In this document: positions 26,694 to 35,643 of the stretch, in pieces
Layout: every line of letters begins with the position of its first letter
Position numbering within the stretch: position 1 is the stretch's first letter
Assembly (NCBI RefSeq): GCF_020216525.1
Contig: NZ_JAIWOY010000002.1
Coordinates: 527,223 to 591,222, forward strand
DNA length: 64,000 nucleotides
Direction: 5' to 3'
DNA from: Nocardioides nematodiphilus
Lineage (GTDB): Bacteria > Actinomycetota > Actinomycetes > Propionibacteriales > Nocardioidaceae
Program-made: the position numbers and the translations under genes
The notes under the pieces: model-generated
Database searches by the model: none
Told to the model about the DNA's origin: nothing
What the model saw: the letters and a program-made list of their open reading frames with translations, nothing else

Positions 26694-27342
26694 TCGTCAC
26701 GTCCGGGATCGTCGCGTCCCGCGGCAGGTCGATGACGTGCAGGATGGTGTCGACCACGGTCTCGGGCCGGATCCAGCGGGCGGCGTCGTAGACCCCGCCC
26801 TCCTGCTCGTGCACCTTCTCCTGCATGGGCGTCGCGGTCCGGCTCGGGAAGACGGTCGTCACCCGTACGCCGCTCGCCTGCTCCTCGGCGCGCAGCGCGT
26901 CGGCGACGGCGCGCAGACCGAACTTGGAGGCCGCGTACGCCGACCAGGACGGGCTGGCGCTGAGTCCGGCCGACGAGTTCACGAACACCACCAGGCCCCG
27001 TGCCGCCCGCAGCGCGGGGAGTGCGGCCCGCGTCAGCAGGACCGGCGCGATCAGATTCACGTCGAGCTGCTCGCGCAGCCCGGCCGCGCTGATCTCCGCG
27101 ACGCTCGCCAGCTCGACGACGCCCGCAACGTGCAGCACGGTGTCGAGCTCGCCGGGCAGGTCGAGGGCCGCGACGGCGGCGTCATCGGCCAGGTCGGCGA
27201 CCAGCTCGATGCAGCCCTCGGGTGCGCGACCGGCCGTACGGACGACCGCGTGCACCTCGTCGCCGCGCTCCAGAAGCCGCTGCGCCAGCACCCGCCCGAT
27301 CCCCGAGCCTGCGCCGGTGATCAGGTGCCTCCGCTGCGTCAT
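26659..27342 (-). CDS. Short-chain dehydrogenase/reductase
   Basis: 227 residues. TGAGSGIG cofactor motif (about 9-16), VNSSAG with the catalytic Ser, and YAASK (about 138-142). Compact SDR lacking a long C-terminal lid. The start overlaps the stop of the upstream alcohol dehydrogenase-type gene by 4 nt, so the pair forms an operon. Substrate unknown. Confidence 0.85.
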   Translation of the reverse strand: MTQRRHLITGAGSGIGRVLAQRLLERGDEVHAVVRTAGRAPEGCIELVADLADDAAVAALDLPGELDTVLHVAGVVELASVAEISAAGLREQLDVNLIAPVLLTRAALPALRAARGLVVFVNSSAGLSASPSWSAYAASKFGLRAVADALRAEEQASGVRVTTVFPSRTATPMQEKVHEQEGGVYDAARWIRPETVVDTILHVIDLPRDATIPDVTIRPLVPRPNAS

Positions 27343-28307
27343 CGGGTGAGGACGATCTTCCCGAAGACGTCGCCGCCGGCGATCGCCTCGAAGCCGTCAC
27401 GGGCCTGCTCCATGGGCAGCACCCGGTCGATCAGCGGCTTGTGGCCGGTGGCGTCCAGGAGCGCGACCAGGGAGCCGAGCTCGCCGCGCGTGCCCATCGT
27501 CGAGCCGATGATCCGCAGCTGGAGGAAGAAGATGTGGGTGAGCATGGCGTTGTCGAGGTCGGGGCCCGACGTCGTCCCGCTGATGACCAGCGCGCCGCCC
27601 GGCTTGAGCGAGCGGATCGAGTGCTCCCACGTCGCCTTGCCGACGGTCTCCATGACGGCGTCGACCTTCGCCGGCAGCCGCTCGCCGGAGGCGAACACGT
27701 CGTGGGCGCCGATCTCGAGGGCGCGTGACCGCTTGGTCTCGTCACGCGAGGTCGCCCAGACCCGCAGGCCCGCTGCGCGGGCGAGCACGATGAGCGCGGT
27801 GGCGACGCCGCCACCGGCGCCCTGCACCAGCACCGTCTGCCCGGGCTTGCAGCCGCCCTGGGTGAAGAGCATCCGGTAGGCGGTCAGCCACGCCGTCGGC
27901 AGGCAGGCGGCCTCCTCGAAGGAGTAGCCGTCCGGGAGCGCGATCACGTTGCTGCGGGGCACGACGACCTTCTCGGCGAAGGTGCCCTGATGGAGCTCGG
28001 AGAGCAGCGAGCGCTTGGGGTCGAGGGTCTCGTCCCCGACCCAGTCCGGGGCGGAGATGACGGCGTGCACCACGACCGGGCGTCCGTCCTCATCGAGGCC
28101 GGCGGCGTCGCACCCGAGGATCATCGGCAGCCGCTCGGCCGGGAGGCCCTGGCCCTTGAGCGACCAGAGGTCGTGGTGGTTGAGGCTGGCGGCCTTGACC
28201 GTGACCGTGGCCCAGCCCTCGGGTGCGACCGGGTCGGGCCGCTCCCCGATCACCAGCCCGCTGAGCGGGTCCTCGCGGCTGATCTTGTCGGCGTAGACAG
28301 CGAACAT
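27339..28307 (-). CDS. Medium-chain zinc-type alcohol dehydrogenase / quinone oxidoreductase family protein
   Basis: 322 residues. MDR fold: GroES-like N-terminal half with SLNHHDLWSLKGQG and PMILGCDAAG, then the nucleotide-binding half with VLVQGAGGGVATALI (about 155-169). The catalytic-zinc cysteine and histidine of true zinc ADHs are not obvious, so it is more like the quinone-oxidoreductase branch. Operon with the SDR above. Confidence 0.85.
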   Translation of the reverse strand: MFAVYADKISREDPLSGLVIGERPDPVAPEGWATVTVKAASLNHHDLWSLKGQGLPAERLPMILGCDAAGLDEDGRPVVVHAVISAPDWVGDETLDPKRSLLSELHQGTFAEKVVVPRSNVIALPDGYSFEEAACLPTAWLTAYRMLFTQGGCKPGQTVLVQGAGGGVATALIVLARAAGLRVWATSRDETKRSRALEIGAHDVFASGERLPAKVDAVMETVGKATWEHSIRSLKPGGALVISGTTSGPDLDNAMLTHIFFLQLRIIGSTMGTRGELGSLVALLDATGHKPLIDRVLPMEQARDGFEAIAGGDVFGKIVLTR

Positions 28308-28316
28308 GCCTCGAAC

Positions 28317-29495
28317 CTAGCCCCGCGCCACACCATCGCGTCGAGCGGCCTCGCCGACCGCTGCGGCGACCGCCGGTCCCACGCGCGGGTCGAACGGCGC
28401 AGGGATGATGTAGCCCTCGGCCAGCTCGTCGCCCACCAGGGCGGCCAGCGCCTCGGCGGCGGCGAGCTTCATGCCCTCGGTGATGGCGGTGCCGCGCACG
28501 TCGAAGGTGCCGCGGAAGATGCCGGGGAAGGCCAGCACGTTGTTGATCTGGTTCGGGAAGTCCGATCGGCCGGTGGCCACCACACGGGCGTACTTGTGCG
28601 CCACGTCGGGGTGGATCTCCGGGTCGGGATTGGCCATCGCGAAGATGATCGCGTCGGGGGCCATGGTCGCGACGATCTCCTCGGGCACGGTCCCGCCCGA
28701 GACGCCGACGTAGACGTCCGCGCCGGCCATGACGTCCGCCAGGGTGCCCGTACGACCGGACTGGTCGGCCGTCAGGGCGGCGAGCGACTTCTTGGAGGCG
28801 GTGAGATCCTCACGCGAGCTGTGCAGCACGCCCTTGCGGTCGAGGACGGCAAGGTCCTTGATGCCGTACTCAAGCAGGATCTTGGCGACCGCGACGCCGG
28901 CGGCGCCGGCACCGGAGATGACCACGCGGGTCGACTCGGGGTTGCGGCCGGTGAGCTTGAGCGCGTTCATCAGGGCCGCGAGCGTGACGACGGCGGTGCC
29001 GTGCTGGTCATCGTGGAAGACGGGGATCGAGAGTCGCGCCTTGAGCCGGTCCTCGATCTCGAAGCAGCGGGGCGCCGAGATGTCCTCGAGGTTGATGCCG
29101 CCGAAGCTCGGTGCCATCCGCACGACGGTCTCGACGATCTCGTCCACGTCGGTGGTGTCCAGGCAGATCGGGATCGAGTCGACCCCGCCGAACTCCTTGA
29201 ACAGGACCGCCTTGCCCTCCATGACCGGCATCGCGGCCGCGGGGCCGATGTCGCCCAGGCCGAGCACCGCGGTGCCGTCGGTGACGACCGCGACCGTGTT
29301 CGGCACCCAGGTGTAGACCTCGGCCAGCTCGGGGTTCTCCGCGATCGCGGTGCAGACGCGGGCGACGCCCGGCGTGTACGCCATCGAGAGCGCCTCGCGG
29401 TCGCTCACGGAGGCCGTGGCGGCGATGGCCATCTTGCCGCCGACGTGCAGGTCGAAGACGGGGTCACCGGCGAAGGGGTGGGTCGATTCAGTCAT
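28317..29495 (-). CDS. NAD(P)-dependent malic enzyme
   Basis: 392 residues, the short bacterial malic enzyme without a phosphotransacetylase domain. It oxidatively decarboxylates malate to pyruvate. Features: SMAYTPGVARVC, the metal/substrate motif GGINLEDISAPRCFEIE, PVFHDDQHGTAVV, and Rossmann VVISGAGAAGVAVAK. The ATG at 29495 (MTESTHPFAGDPVFDLH) gives the family length; the open frame runs further upstream without supporting sequence. Only 9 bp from the dehydrogenase gene downstream. Confidence 0.93.
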   Translation of the reverse strand: MTESTHPFAGDPVFDLHVGGKMAIAATASVSDREALSMAYTPGVARVCTAIAENPELAEVYTWVPNTVAVVTDGTAVLGLGDIGPAAAMPVMEGKAVLFKEFGGVDSIPICLDTTDVDEIVETVVRMAPSFGGINLEDISAPRCFEIEDRLKARLSIPVFHDDQHGTAVVTLAALMNALKLTGRNPESTRVVISGAGAAGVAVAKILLEYGIKDLAVLDRKGVLHSSREDLTASKKSLAALTADQSGRTGTLADVMAGADVYVGVSGGTVPEEIVATMAPDAIIFAMANPDPEIHPDVAHKYARVVATGRSDFPNQINNVLAFPGIFRGTFDVRGTAITEGMKLAAAEALAALVGDELAEGYIIPAPFDPRVGPAVAAAVGEAARRDGVARG

Positions 29496-29660
29496 GGCAG
29501 CGCAACTTCTTGTCTCAGGCGGGCGGAACAGGCAGCGCACAGAGGGTGAGGCGCGGATACAGACGGACCCGTGGAGAGGTCGTCTCCAGGGACTGGTCAG
29601 TCTGGCACGGCATGTCTCCGATGCCGAGGGCACTTCTGAATGGCTTGGATCACATCGGCG

Positions 29661-30002
29661 TCAGATCCGGCGCGGCCGTGGCCACAGACGTGCGATCGCC
29701 ACGGCGATCACCTCCGAGGCCGGGACGACGCCGCGGTGGCGCGAGTCCACCCCGTCGTCGAGGTTGTCGCTGAGCAGCCACCAACCCGGCTCGCCCGTAC
29801 GGGTCTCGCGACGCTCCGTGGCCCGCTTGACCGCGACGGTGCCGTCGACGAACTGGGCGACGACCAGGTCCCCCGCGACCGGGGCCCGCCGGTAGGACAC
29901 CAGCAGCCGGTCCCCCGGCCGCAGCGTCGGCACCATGGAGTCGCCCGTCACGCGGGCGAGGCCGAGGCCGGAGAGGGGTACCTGTAGTGAGCGCTGCGCC
30001 AC
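29661..30002 (-). CDS. sodX: Nickel-type superoxide dismutase maturation protease
   Basis: 113 residues, S26/signal-peptidase-like serine protease. Catalytic Ser22 in GDSMVPTLRPGD and Lys59 in VAVKRA form the Ser-Lys dyad. It removes the SodN propeptide to expose the nickel-ligating histidine. GTG start; divergent from sodN with only 50 bp between, so both promoters share that gap. Confidence 0.92.
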   Translation of the reverse strand: MAQRSLQVPLSGLGLARVTGDSMVPTLRPGDRLLVSYRRAPVAGDLVVAQFVDGTVAVKRATERRETRTGEPGWWLLSDNLDDGVDSRHRGVVPASEVIAVAIARLWPRPRRI

Positions 30003-30052
30003 GCGAGTAGTGTCGCAGCGGAACGACCCCTTAGACGACGAGAGGACCCCGC

Positions 30053-30454
30053 ATGTTCGCGCGCATCTTCGCCCCCACTCTTGAGGTCTCGGCCCACTGC
30101 GACCTGCCGTGCGGCGTGTACGACCCCGCCCAGGCCCGCATCGAGGCCGAGTCGATCAAGGCCATCATCGCCAAGGCCAACGACAGCTCCGACCCCGACT
30201 TCCGCACCCGCGCGGTGATCATCAAGGAGCAGCGCTCCGAGCTGGTCAAGCACCACCTATGGGTGCTGTGGACCGACTACTTCAAGGCTCCGCACTTCGA
30301 GAAGTACCCGCAGCTGCACACCCTCTTCAACGAGGCCACCAAGCTCGCGGGTGCCTCCGGCACGAAGGGCACGCTGGACGCCGAGGTCGCCGACCAGCTG
30401 CTCGCCAAGATCGACGAGATCGCTGAGATCTTCTGGGAGACCAAGAAGGCCTGA
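30053..30454 (+). CDS. sodN: Nickel superoxide dismutase
   Basis: 133 residues. The nickel hook HCDLPCGVYDP starts at residue 15, so a 14-residue propeptide is removed and mature His1, Cys2 and Cys6 bind nickel. The rest is the four-helix bundle, mature length 119. It destroys superoxide in the cytoplasm. GAGAGGA precedes the ATG. A strong cruciform terminator follows. In Streptomyces, expression responds to nickel through Nur; no confident Nur box was identified here. Confidence 0.97.
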   Translation: MFARIFAPTLEVSAHCDLPCGVYDPAQARIEAESIKAIIAKANDSSDPDFRTRAVIIKEQRSELVKHHLWVLWTDYFKAPHFEKYPQLHTLFNEATKLAGASGTKGTLDAEVADQLLAKIDEIAEIFWETKKA

Positions 30455-30493
30455 CGCTCGCCGCAGGTCGCTGACCTGCGGAGACGCTACTTT

Positions 30494-30551
30494 GACGCCG
30501 CCTCGGCCCGCAGGGAGTCCGCACCAGGACTCAGCGGGCGGAGGCGGCGTC
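30494..30551 (+). terminator. Nested hairpin terminator after sodN
   Basis: GACGCCGCCTC (30494-30504) pairs with GAGGCGGCGTC (30541-30551). Inside are GCCCGC/GCGGGC and GAGTCC/GGACTC pairings, giving one long branched stem. No U-tract. Confidence 0.85.
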
Positions 30552-31070
30552 GAGCACGTTCGGGGTGCGGTCCTCATCCGTAGGCCACAGACATGGGGTC
30601 AGCAACGCGTGAGCCGCGGCCGGATGGGTGCGCGAACGCTGGTCGCGCGTGGCCGCGTGGCCACCTCGCCGCCGCCTGTCCCCCGACAAGGCGCTCCCGG
30701 GAGTACGCGACGAGGTGGCCGAGGTTCAGGTTTCAACAAACTGGCGCACGCACACTGTGACCTTCGCCCTGACTAGACCGGCGGGGTCGCAGGGTGCGTC
30801 ACGGCGACCGGGTGGGAACTGCGAGACCAACCAACCGCCCCGGCCCCGACCAACCTCCCCTGGCGCCGGGGCGGTTCGTCATTCGCCGAGTCACCTCCGG
30901 GCCGGACGGGTGGCCACGACTGCAGCGACTGCTCGCCCAGCCGAGCAGTCGAGCGGTGCCGGGTCGGCGGTCGGCGGAGGCGGTGGCTGGCTGCGCGTAC
31001 CGTCTCGGCTTCTTTGCATTTACCGCGAATGCCGGTGTAGCCCTCTGCCGGATGGGGAAGGATGACGCCC
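30552..31070. other. Gene-free interval with inverted repeats
   Basis: About 520 bp between sodN and the RsbW-like gene hold no gene I can support; open frames here lack codon bias and family character. Two inverted repeats stand out: GGCCACCTCG (30659-30668) with CGAGGTGGCC (30711-30720), and AACCGCCCCGGC (30833-30844) with GCCGGGGCGGTT (30865-30876). The second looks like a terminator, the first like part of a structured RNA. The promoter of the anti-sigma/sigma pair should lie in the last 100-200 bp. Confidence 0.5.
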
Positions 31071-31478
31071 ATGTCGTCAGCATTCGGGGCCACCGGTCGC
31101 GCTCACGTCGAGCTCCGCCTTCCCGCCGACTCCGCGTACGTCTCGGTGCTGCGCACCACCAGCGCCGGCCTCGCGGCCCGGCTCGACTTCACCCTCGATG
31201 ACATCGAGGACCTGCGGATGGCGGTCGGCGAGGCATGCGCGATCGTGCTCTCCGGCGTCGACGACGGTGGCGACCTGACGGCGGAGTTCTGGCTCGGTGC
31301 CGGCGCGATCACCGTGCGCATCTCCGCGCCGGCGCAGCACCCTGTCCTCACACCGGAGGAGGACTTCGGCTGGCAGGTGCTCAGCACGCTGGCCACCGAC
31401 ACCTCGCTCACGCACAGCGACGGGCTGGTCGCCTTGAGCCTGGTGGTCACCGCGCTGCCGCTGGAGACCGGCGTCTGA
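31071..31478 (+). CDS. RsbW/UsfX-type anti-sigma factor (HATPase family)
   Basis: 135 residues. Histidine-kinase-like ATPase fold of anti-sigma factors: AVGEACAIVLSG matches the N-box of the actinobacterial UsfX branch, where AV.EAC replaces the canonical Asn-rich form, and FGWQVLSTLATD is the C-terminal part. Start: the ATG at 31071 has GGAAGGA eight bases upstream; the ATG at 31062 overlaps that site. It lies 1 bp upstream of the SigF-type sigma gene and should bind and hold that sigma until released by an anti-anti-sigma factor, none of which is in the window. Confidence 0.85.
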   Translation: MSSAFGATGRAHVELRLPADSAYVSVLRTTSAGLAARLDFTLDDIEDLRMAVGEACAIVLSGVDDGGDLTAEFWLGAGAITVRISAPAQHPVLTPEEDFGWQVLSTLATDTSLTHSDGLVALSLVVTALPLETGV

Positions 31479-31479
31479 C

Positions 31480-32298
31480 ATGACCATCGATCCGTCTCGG
31501 GACGAGAGCCACGCGAGCGCCGTGGACATCCCCCGCAGTGCCGCGATCGAGGAGAGCCGCCGGCGCAATGCCGCGCTCTTCTCCATCCTGCACGCCGAGG
31601 ACAGCACCGACTCCGATCGCCGGTTCGCCCGCGATCACCTGGTCAGCTTCAACCTGCCGCTGGTCGAGCACTGCGCGCGCCGCTTCCGCAACCGCGGCGA
31701 GCCGCACGAGGACCTCGTCCAGGTCGGCACCATCGGCCTGCTGAAGGCGGTCGACCGCTTCGACACCTCGCGCGGCGTGGAGTTCTCCACCTACGCCACG
31801 CCGACCGTGATCGGTGAGATCAAGCGTCACTTCCGCGACAAGGGCTGGGCGATCCGGGTGCCGCGGCGCCTCCAGGAGCTGCGCCTGCAGATCGGCACCG
31901 CCAGCGCGCATCTCACCCAGCTGCTGGGGCGCTCCCCCACGCCCCGCGAGCTGGCCGAGCACCTCGGCTGCACGGTCGAGGAGATCGTCGAGGCGCTCGA
32001 GTCGGGCAGCGCGTACGCGACGCTCTCCCTGGACGCCTCCGACGGCAACGACAGCACCGCCACGATGCTGGACGCGCTCGGCATCGAGGACGAGCAGCTG
32101 GAGCACGTCGAGATCCGCGAGTCGATCAAGCCCCTGCTCGATGCGCTCGACAGCCGCGAGAAGACGATCCTCATGCTGCGCTTCTTCCGCAACATGACCC
32201 AGTCGCAGATCGCCGAGGAGGTCGGCATCTCCCAGATGCACGTCTCCCGCCTGCTCACCCGGACGCTCGCCCACCTGCGCAACGCGCTGGAGGACTGA
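31480..32298 (+). CDS. sigF: SigB/SigF-family RNA polymerase sigma factor
   Basis: 272 residues, group 3 sigma factor for general stress or development. Region 2 (FRNRGEPHEDLVQVGTIGLL, FSTYATPTVIGEIKRHFRDK), region 3, and region 4 with helix-turn-helix MTQSQIAEEVGISQMHVSRLL near the C-terminus. Cotranscribed with the anti-sigma gene just upstream. The paralogue name (SigF versus SigB or SigG) cannot be settled from sequence alone. Confidence 0.93.
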   Translation: MTIDPSRDESHASAVDIPRSAAIEESRRRNAALFSILHAEDSTDSDRRFARDHLVSFNLPLVEHCARRFRNRGEPHEDLVQVGTIGLLKAVDRFDTSRGVEFSTYATPTVIGEIKRHFRDKGWAIRVPRRLQELRLQIGTASAHLTQLLGRSPTPRELAEHLGCTVEEIVEALESGSAYATLSLDASDGNDSTATMLDALGIEDEQLEHVEIRESIKPLLDALDSREKTILMLRFFRNMTQSQIAEEVGISQMHVSRLLTRTLAHLRNALED

Positions 32299-32353
32299 GG
32301 AACGAGGTCGCGAGCCGGTCCGCCGCCGAAGGCGTACGGATCGGGACTCGGGC

Positions 32354-32707
32354 TCACTCCTCGGAGGAGAGCGCCTCCAGGCTGACCGGGTTGAGCACGC
32401 AGCCGAGCGCCACCAGGGCGACGACAGCCAGCGCGATCGCGACCGGGGCATTGGTGTGCCGGGCGTCCCAGGCCAGGCCCAGGGTGATCAGCTGGGTCAG
32501 CACGATCGGGGCCCGCGTCCAGGAGACCAACCGGAGCAGGCCGTACGCGCAGGCGCCGAGCGCCACGCCGTAGGCGAGGAAGAAGATCGCGGTCGAGACC
32601 GACATCGCGGAGATGTCCACCAGGACGAGAACTCCCCACGCCACGAGGACAAGTCCCTGGAGTCCGACCAGGGCAGCGGCTACAGTCACAAGAAACGGGC
32701 GCGGCAC
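32354..32707 (-). CDS. Small four-helix membrane protein
   Basis: 117 residues with about four hydrophobic segments (about 5-30, 35-60, 62-80 and 87-108). No recognised motif. Such small membrane proteins occur next to stress sigma genes in actinobacteria, but a functional link is not shown. Convergent with sigF (55 bp apart). Confidence 0.75.
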   Translation of the reverse strand: MPRPFLVTVAAALVGLQGLVLVAWGVLVLVDISAMSVSTAIFFLAYGVALGACAYGLLRLVSWTRAPIVLTQLITLGLAWDARHTNAPVAIALAVVALVALGCVLNPVSLEALSSEE

Positions 32708-32802
32708 CGCGTCAGCCTACGAGGCACGTCGTCGCGGTGAGGAATCCCACGCTCATGAACCCTTGTTTAACGCTCCAATAATTGGAATCCTTGGCAGTCG
32801 CA

Positions 32803-32818
32803 CGTGAAGGCGTTCACA
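32803..32818. promoter_or_regulatory. CRP-type operator upstream of whiB1
   Basis: CGTGAAGGCGTTCACA matches TGTGA-N6-TCACA at nine of the ten defined positions. It is centred about 86 bp before the whiB1 start codon. In M. tuberculosis, Crp (Rv3676) binds the whiB1 promoter, so the site likely gives cAMP control. Confidence 0.7.
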
Positions 32819-32895
32819 CCATCGCGCCCGTGCGGTCGCTGAGGCACTGATCGTGCCGCTGCCCAGACGTAGTAGGAAGTAGGGATCCCCCGCCC

Positions 32896-33150
32896 ATGGA
32901 TTGGCGCCACCGTTCGGCATGCCTCGACGAGGACCCGGAGCTGTTCTTCCCCATCGGGAACACCGGCCCGGCCATCCTCCAGATCGAGGAGGCCAAGGCT
33001 GTCTGCCGTCGTTGCGACGTGCGTGAACAGTGCCTCCAGTGGGCTCTCGAGGCCGGTCAGGACCACGGGGTCTGGGGCGGTCTCTCCGAGGACGAGCGTC
33101 GCGCGCTGAAGCGCCGCAACGCCCGCGCCCGGGTCCGCTCCACCGTCTGA
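32896..33150 (+). CDS. whiB1: WhiB1-type iron-sulfur transcriptional regulator
   Basis: 84 residues. Four [4Fe-4S] ligands Cys9, Cys37, Cys40 and Cys46 in the WhiB spacing, the GVWGG turn at about 59-63, and a basic tail RRALKRRNARARVR for DNA or sigma contact. Close in pattern to M. tuberculosis WhiB1 (MDWRH start, DEDPELFFP), an essential nitric-oxide-sensitive regulator that binds SigA. Its neighbour on the opposite strand, pdtaS, is the same as in M. tuberculosis. CRP-like site upstream. Confidence 0.95.
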   Translation: MDWRHRSACLDEDPELFFPIGNTGPAILQIEEAKAVCRRCDVREQCLQWALEAGQDHGVWGGLSEDERRALKRRNARARVRSTV

Positions 33151-33214
33151 GCGTCCTCACTCCGGCCGCCTTCGGCGGCAGAACACTCGCAGGCTCGGCT
33201 CGTGACCTCGCTCC

Positions 33215-34699
33215 TCACTCCTCCAGCGGTACGTCGATCGTGGCCTGAGCGCCAGGACCGCCGGACCGCTGCTCGAGCCGCAGGCTGCCCTTGAGCTCGG
33301 ACTCCACCAGCGTCTTGACGATGGAGAGCCCGAGGTTCGTCGACCGCTCGAGGTCGAAGCCCTCCGGCAGCCCGCGCCCGTGGTCCTCGACCACGACCCG
33401 GAGCCGGCCGCCGGTCCGAGCGACCCGCAGCGCGATGCGCCCGGTCTCATCCCCCGGGGAGGCGTCGGCGTAGCCGTGCTCCACGGCGTTCTGCAGCAGT
33501 TCGGTGAGCACCATCGCCAAGGCGGTGGCCATCTCGCTGGGCAGGGCGCCGAAGCTGCCGTCACGGCGCACGCGCACCGGTGCACCGACGGCGGAGACCT
33601 CGGTGACCATCACGCACAGACGATCCGCGATCTCGTCGAAGAGCACCTTCTGCTCGACAGCCTGCAGGCTCAGGGTCTCGTGGACGAGCGCGATCGACCC
33701 GACCCGTCGTACGGCCTCATCCAGCGCTGCCTTGGCGGCGGGCTCGCCGATCCGGCGCGACTGCAGGCGCAGCAGCGCGGCGACGGTCTGGAGGTTGTTC
33801 TTCACCCGGTGGTGGATCTCGCGGATGGTGGCGTCCTTGGTGACCAGCTCGCGATCGCGGCGGCGCAGGTCACTCACGTCGCGGACCAGCACCAAGGCGC
33901 CGATGTGGCGACCCTGCGGACGCAGCGGGATGGAGCGCACGATCAGGGAGACCGCCCGGGACGCGATCTCGGTGTCGCGGTACGCCCGGCCGCCGAGGAC
34001 CGCGCTCAGCGTCTCCTCGTCGGGCCGGTCGCGCGGCGGCACCAGCCCACGGGTGAGATCGGCCAGCGAGGAGCCGGCCAGGTCGCCGGAGAGCCCCAGA
34101 CGGCGGTAGACCGAGAGCGCGTTGGGGCTGGCGTAGACGACCACCCCGTCAGCGTCGACGCGCAGGAAGCCGTCGCCCACGCGCGGGGTGTCGGCATGGT
34201 CGCTGCGCTGGCCCGCGGCCGGGAACTCCCCGCCGGCGATCATCTGGGTGAGGTCGGAGGCGGTCTGGAGGTAGGTCAGCTCGAGCTGGCTGGGGGTGCG
34301 TACGCCCAGGAGGTTGGTGTTGCGGCTGATCACGGCGATGACCCGCTGCTGACGGCGGACCGGGATCGTCTCGACCCGTACCGGCACGTCGTCGCGCCAC
34401 TCCGGATCCCCCTCGCGCACCAGTCGGCCCGCCGCGAACGCCTCGTCCAGGACCGGCCGACGACCCTCGGGGACGAAGGTGCCGACCATGTCGTCGACGT
34501 ACGCCGTGGGACCGGTGGTGGGCCGCATCTGACCGGCGGCCCAGAAGCCCTTGCCCTCCCGATCGGGCAGCCAGAGGACGAGGTCGGCGAAGGACAGATC
34601 GGCGACGATCTGCCAGTCGGCCATGAGGAGCTGCAACCAGGAGACGTCGTCGTCGTCCAGGTCGGTGTGGCTCTGCGCGAGCTCGAACAGCGACGGCAC
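33215..34699 (-). CDS. pdtaS: PdtaS-type sensor histidine kinase
   Basis: 494 residues, soluble. GAF-like domain (about 1-150, DWQIVADLSFADLVLWLP), PAS (about 175-290), HisKA_2 dimerisation helix EIHHRVKNNLQTVAALLRLQ (phospho-His about 295) and HATPase domain with TELLQNAVEHGY and DHGRGLPEGF. In M. tuberculosis PdtaS phosphorylates the RNA-binding antiterminator PdtaR; that partner is not in this window. The GTG at 34699 gives a length close to the mycobacterial protein; the frame is open further upstream. Confidence 0.9.
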   Translation of the reverse strand: MPSLFELAQSHTDLDDDDVSWLQLLMADWQIVADLSFADLVLWLPDREGKGFWAAGQMRPTTGPTAYVDDMVGTFVPEGRRPVLDEAFAAGRLVREGDPEWRDDVPVRVETIPVRRQQRVIAVISRNTNLLGVRTPSQLELTYLQTASDLTQMIAGGEFPAAGQRSDHADTPRVGDGFLRVDADGVVVYASPNALSVYRRLGLSGDLAGSSLADLTRGLVPPRDRPDEETLSAVLGGRAYRDTEIASRAVSLIVRSIPLRPQGRHIGALVLVRDVSDLRRRDRELVTKDATIREIHHRVKNNLQTVAALLRLQSRRIGEPAAKAALDEAVRRVGSIALVHETLSLQAVEQKVLFDEIADRLCVMVTEVSAVGAPVRVRRDGSFGALPSEMATALAMVLTELLQNAVEHGYADASPGDETGRIALRVARTGGRLRVVVEDHGRGLPEGFDLERSTNLGLSIVKTLVESELKGSLRLEQRSGGPGAQATIDVPLEE

Positions 34700-34743
34700 G
34701 ATCCACACACTAGTGAGGCCTCGGCATCTGAGAGGATGAGGGT

Positions 34744-35562
34744 ATGTCCGGGTCATATTGGGAAGCAGTGCGCTCACAGGGGCTCGGTGTCCCCTCTGAC
34801 CGCCCGCTGGTGGAGCTCACGACCGAGCTCACCCGCATGCTTGGCGACGCCGATCCCGACATCCGAGACGCGATCGCCTACCCGACCCTGTCGACGTGGA
34901 TCGCGCGTGGCGTGTACGACGAGCTGCTCAGCGGACTGGGCGACGGCATGGCCGCCGGCCTGATCGCCGGACTGGGCGAGACCGGCACCGACAGCGTCTT
35001 CCGCCGCAGCTTCTCGGCACTAGTGCTGCGCGAGTGCATCGCGCGGGACAACGAGCGGCCCCTCGTGCCGGGAGGCAAGGTCCTGGAGTGGGGCGACCGG
35101 CTCGCGACGTGGCTGCTGCGCGAGCAGGACCTGCGCTCCGTCGTCCCGGGCAAGGGCCCGGCCCAGGCACTGGCGCACGGCGCTGACGCGCTCGCGACCC
35201 TCGCCCTCTCCCCGCACCTGGCGACGCCCGAGCTGACCGTCCTGCTCGACGTCGTCGCCGACCGCGTCCTGGCGTCCGTCGCGCTCGCCTACGCGCAGCA
35301 CGACGCCGACCAGCTCGCCCGCGCCACCATCGCGGTGCTGCGCCGCAACGCGGTGCCGTTCTCCGTCGTCGAGACCTGGGTGGCTCGGGTGGGGGCGACC
35401 GACCGGGTCCCCGCGATCGCGCGCGACAACGCGGAGTCCTTCCTACGCGCCCTCTACCTCCAGCTCGCTCTGGGCCCGCAGCCGCCGGCCGTACGGGCGG
35501 ATCTGCTGCTGGTCATGGTCGACGTGCTGCGCCGCCGCAACCCGGACCTGCGCAAGGGGTAG
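34744..35562 (+). CDS. DUF2785 domain-containing protein
   Basis: 272 residues, helical. Contains AYPTLSTWIARGVYDELLSG, FRRSFSALVLRECI, and GDRLATWLLREQDLRSVVPGKG, the DUF2785 core. Function unknown. Divergent from pdtaS with 44 bp between starts. A hairpin terminator follows after about 40 bp. Confidence 0.85.
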   Translation: MSGSYWEAVRSQGLGVPSDRPLVELTTELTRMLGDADPDIRDAIAYPTLSTWIARGVYDELLSGLGDGMAAGLIAGLGETGTDSVFRRSFSALVLRECIARDNERPLVPGGKVLEWGDRLATWLLREQDLRSVVPGKGPAQALAHGADALATLALSPHLATPELTVLLDVVADRVLASVALAYAQHDADQLARATIAVLRRNAVPFSVVETWVARVGATDRVPAIARDNAESFLRALYLQLALGPQPPAVRADLLLVMVDVLRRRNPDLRKG

Positions 35563-35599
35563 ATCTCGACCCGCGGTCCCGCAGGCCCGGAAATAGCAG

Positions 35600-35629
35600 C
35601 GAGCCCCTGGCCGTGAGGCCGGGGGCTCG
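35600..35629. terminator. 13-bp hairpin terminator
   Basis: CGAGCCCCTGGCC pairs with GGCCGGGGGCTCG (one T:G wobble) around a GTGA tetraloop. It lies between the convergent DUF2785 and bL37 genes and may serve both. Confidence 0.85.
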
Positions 35630-35643
35630 ATTGCTTGATGCGC

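Noticed and set aside
30628..31065. Possible coding region in the sodN-sigF gap
   Set aside because: Open on the plus strand, but codon third positions lack the strong GC bias of real genes here, and the translation has no family character.
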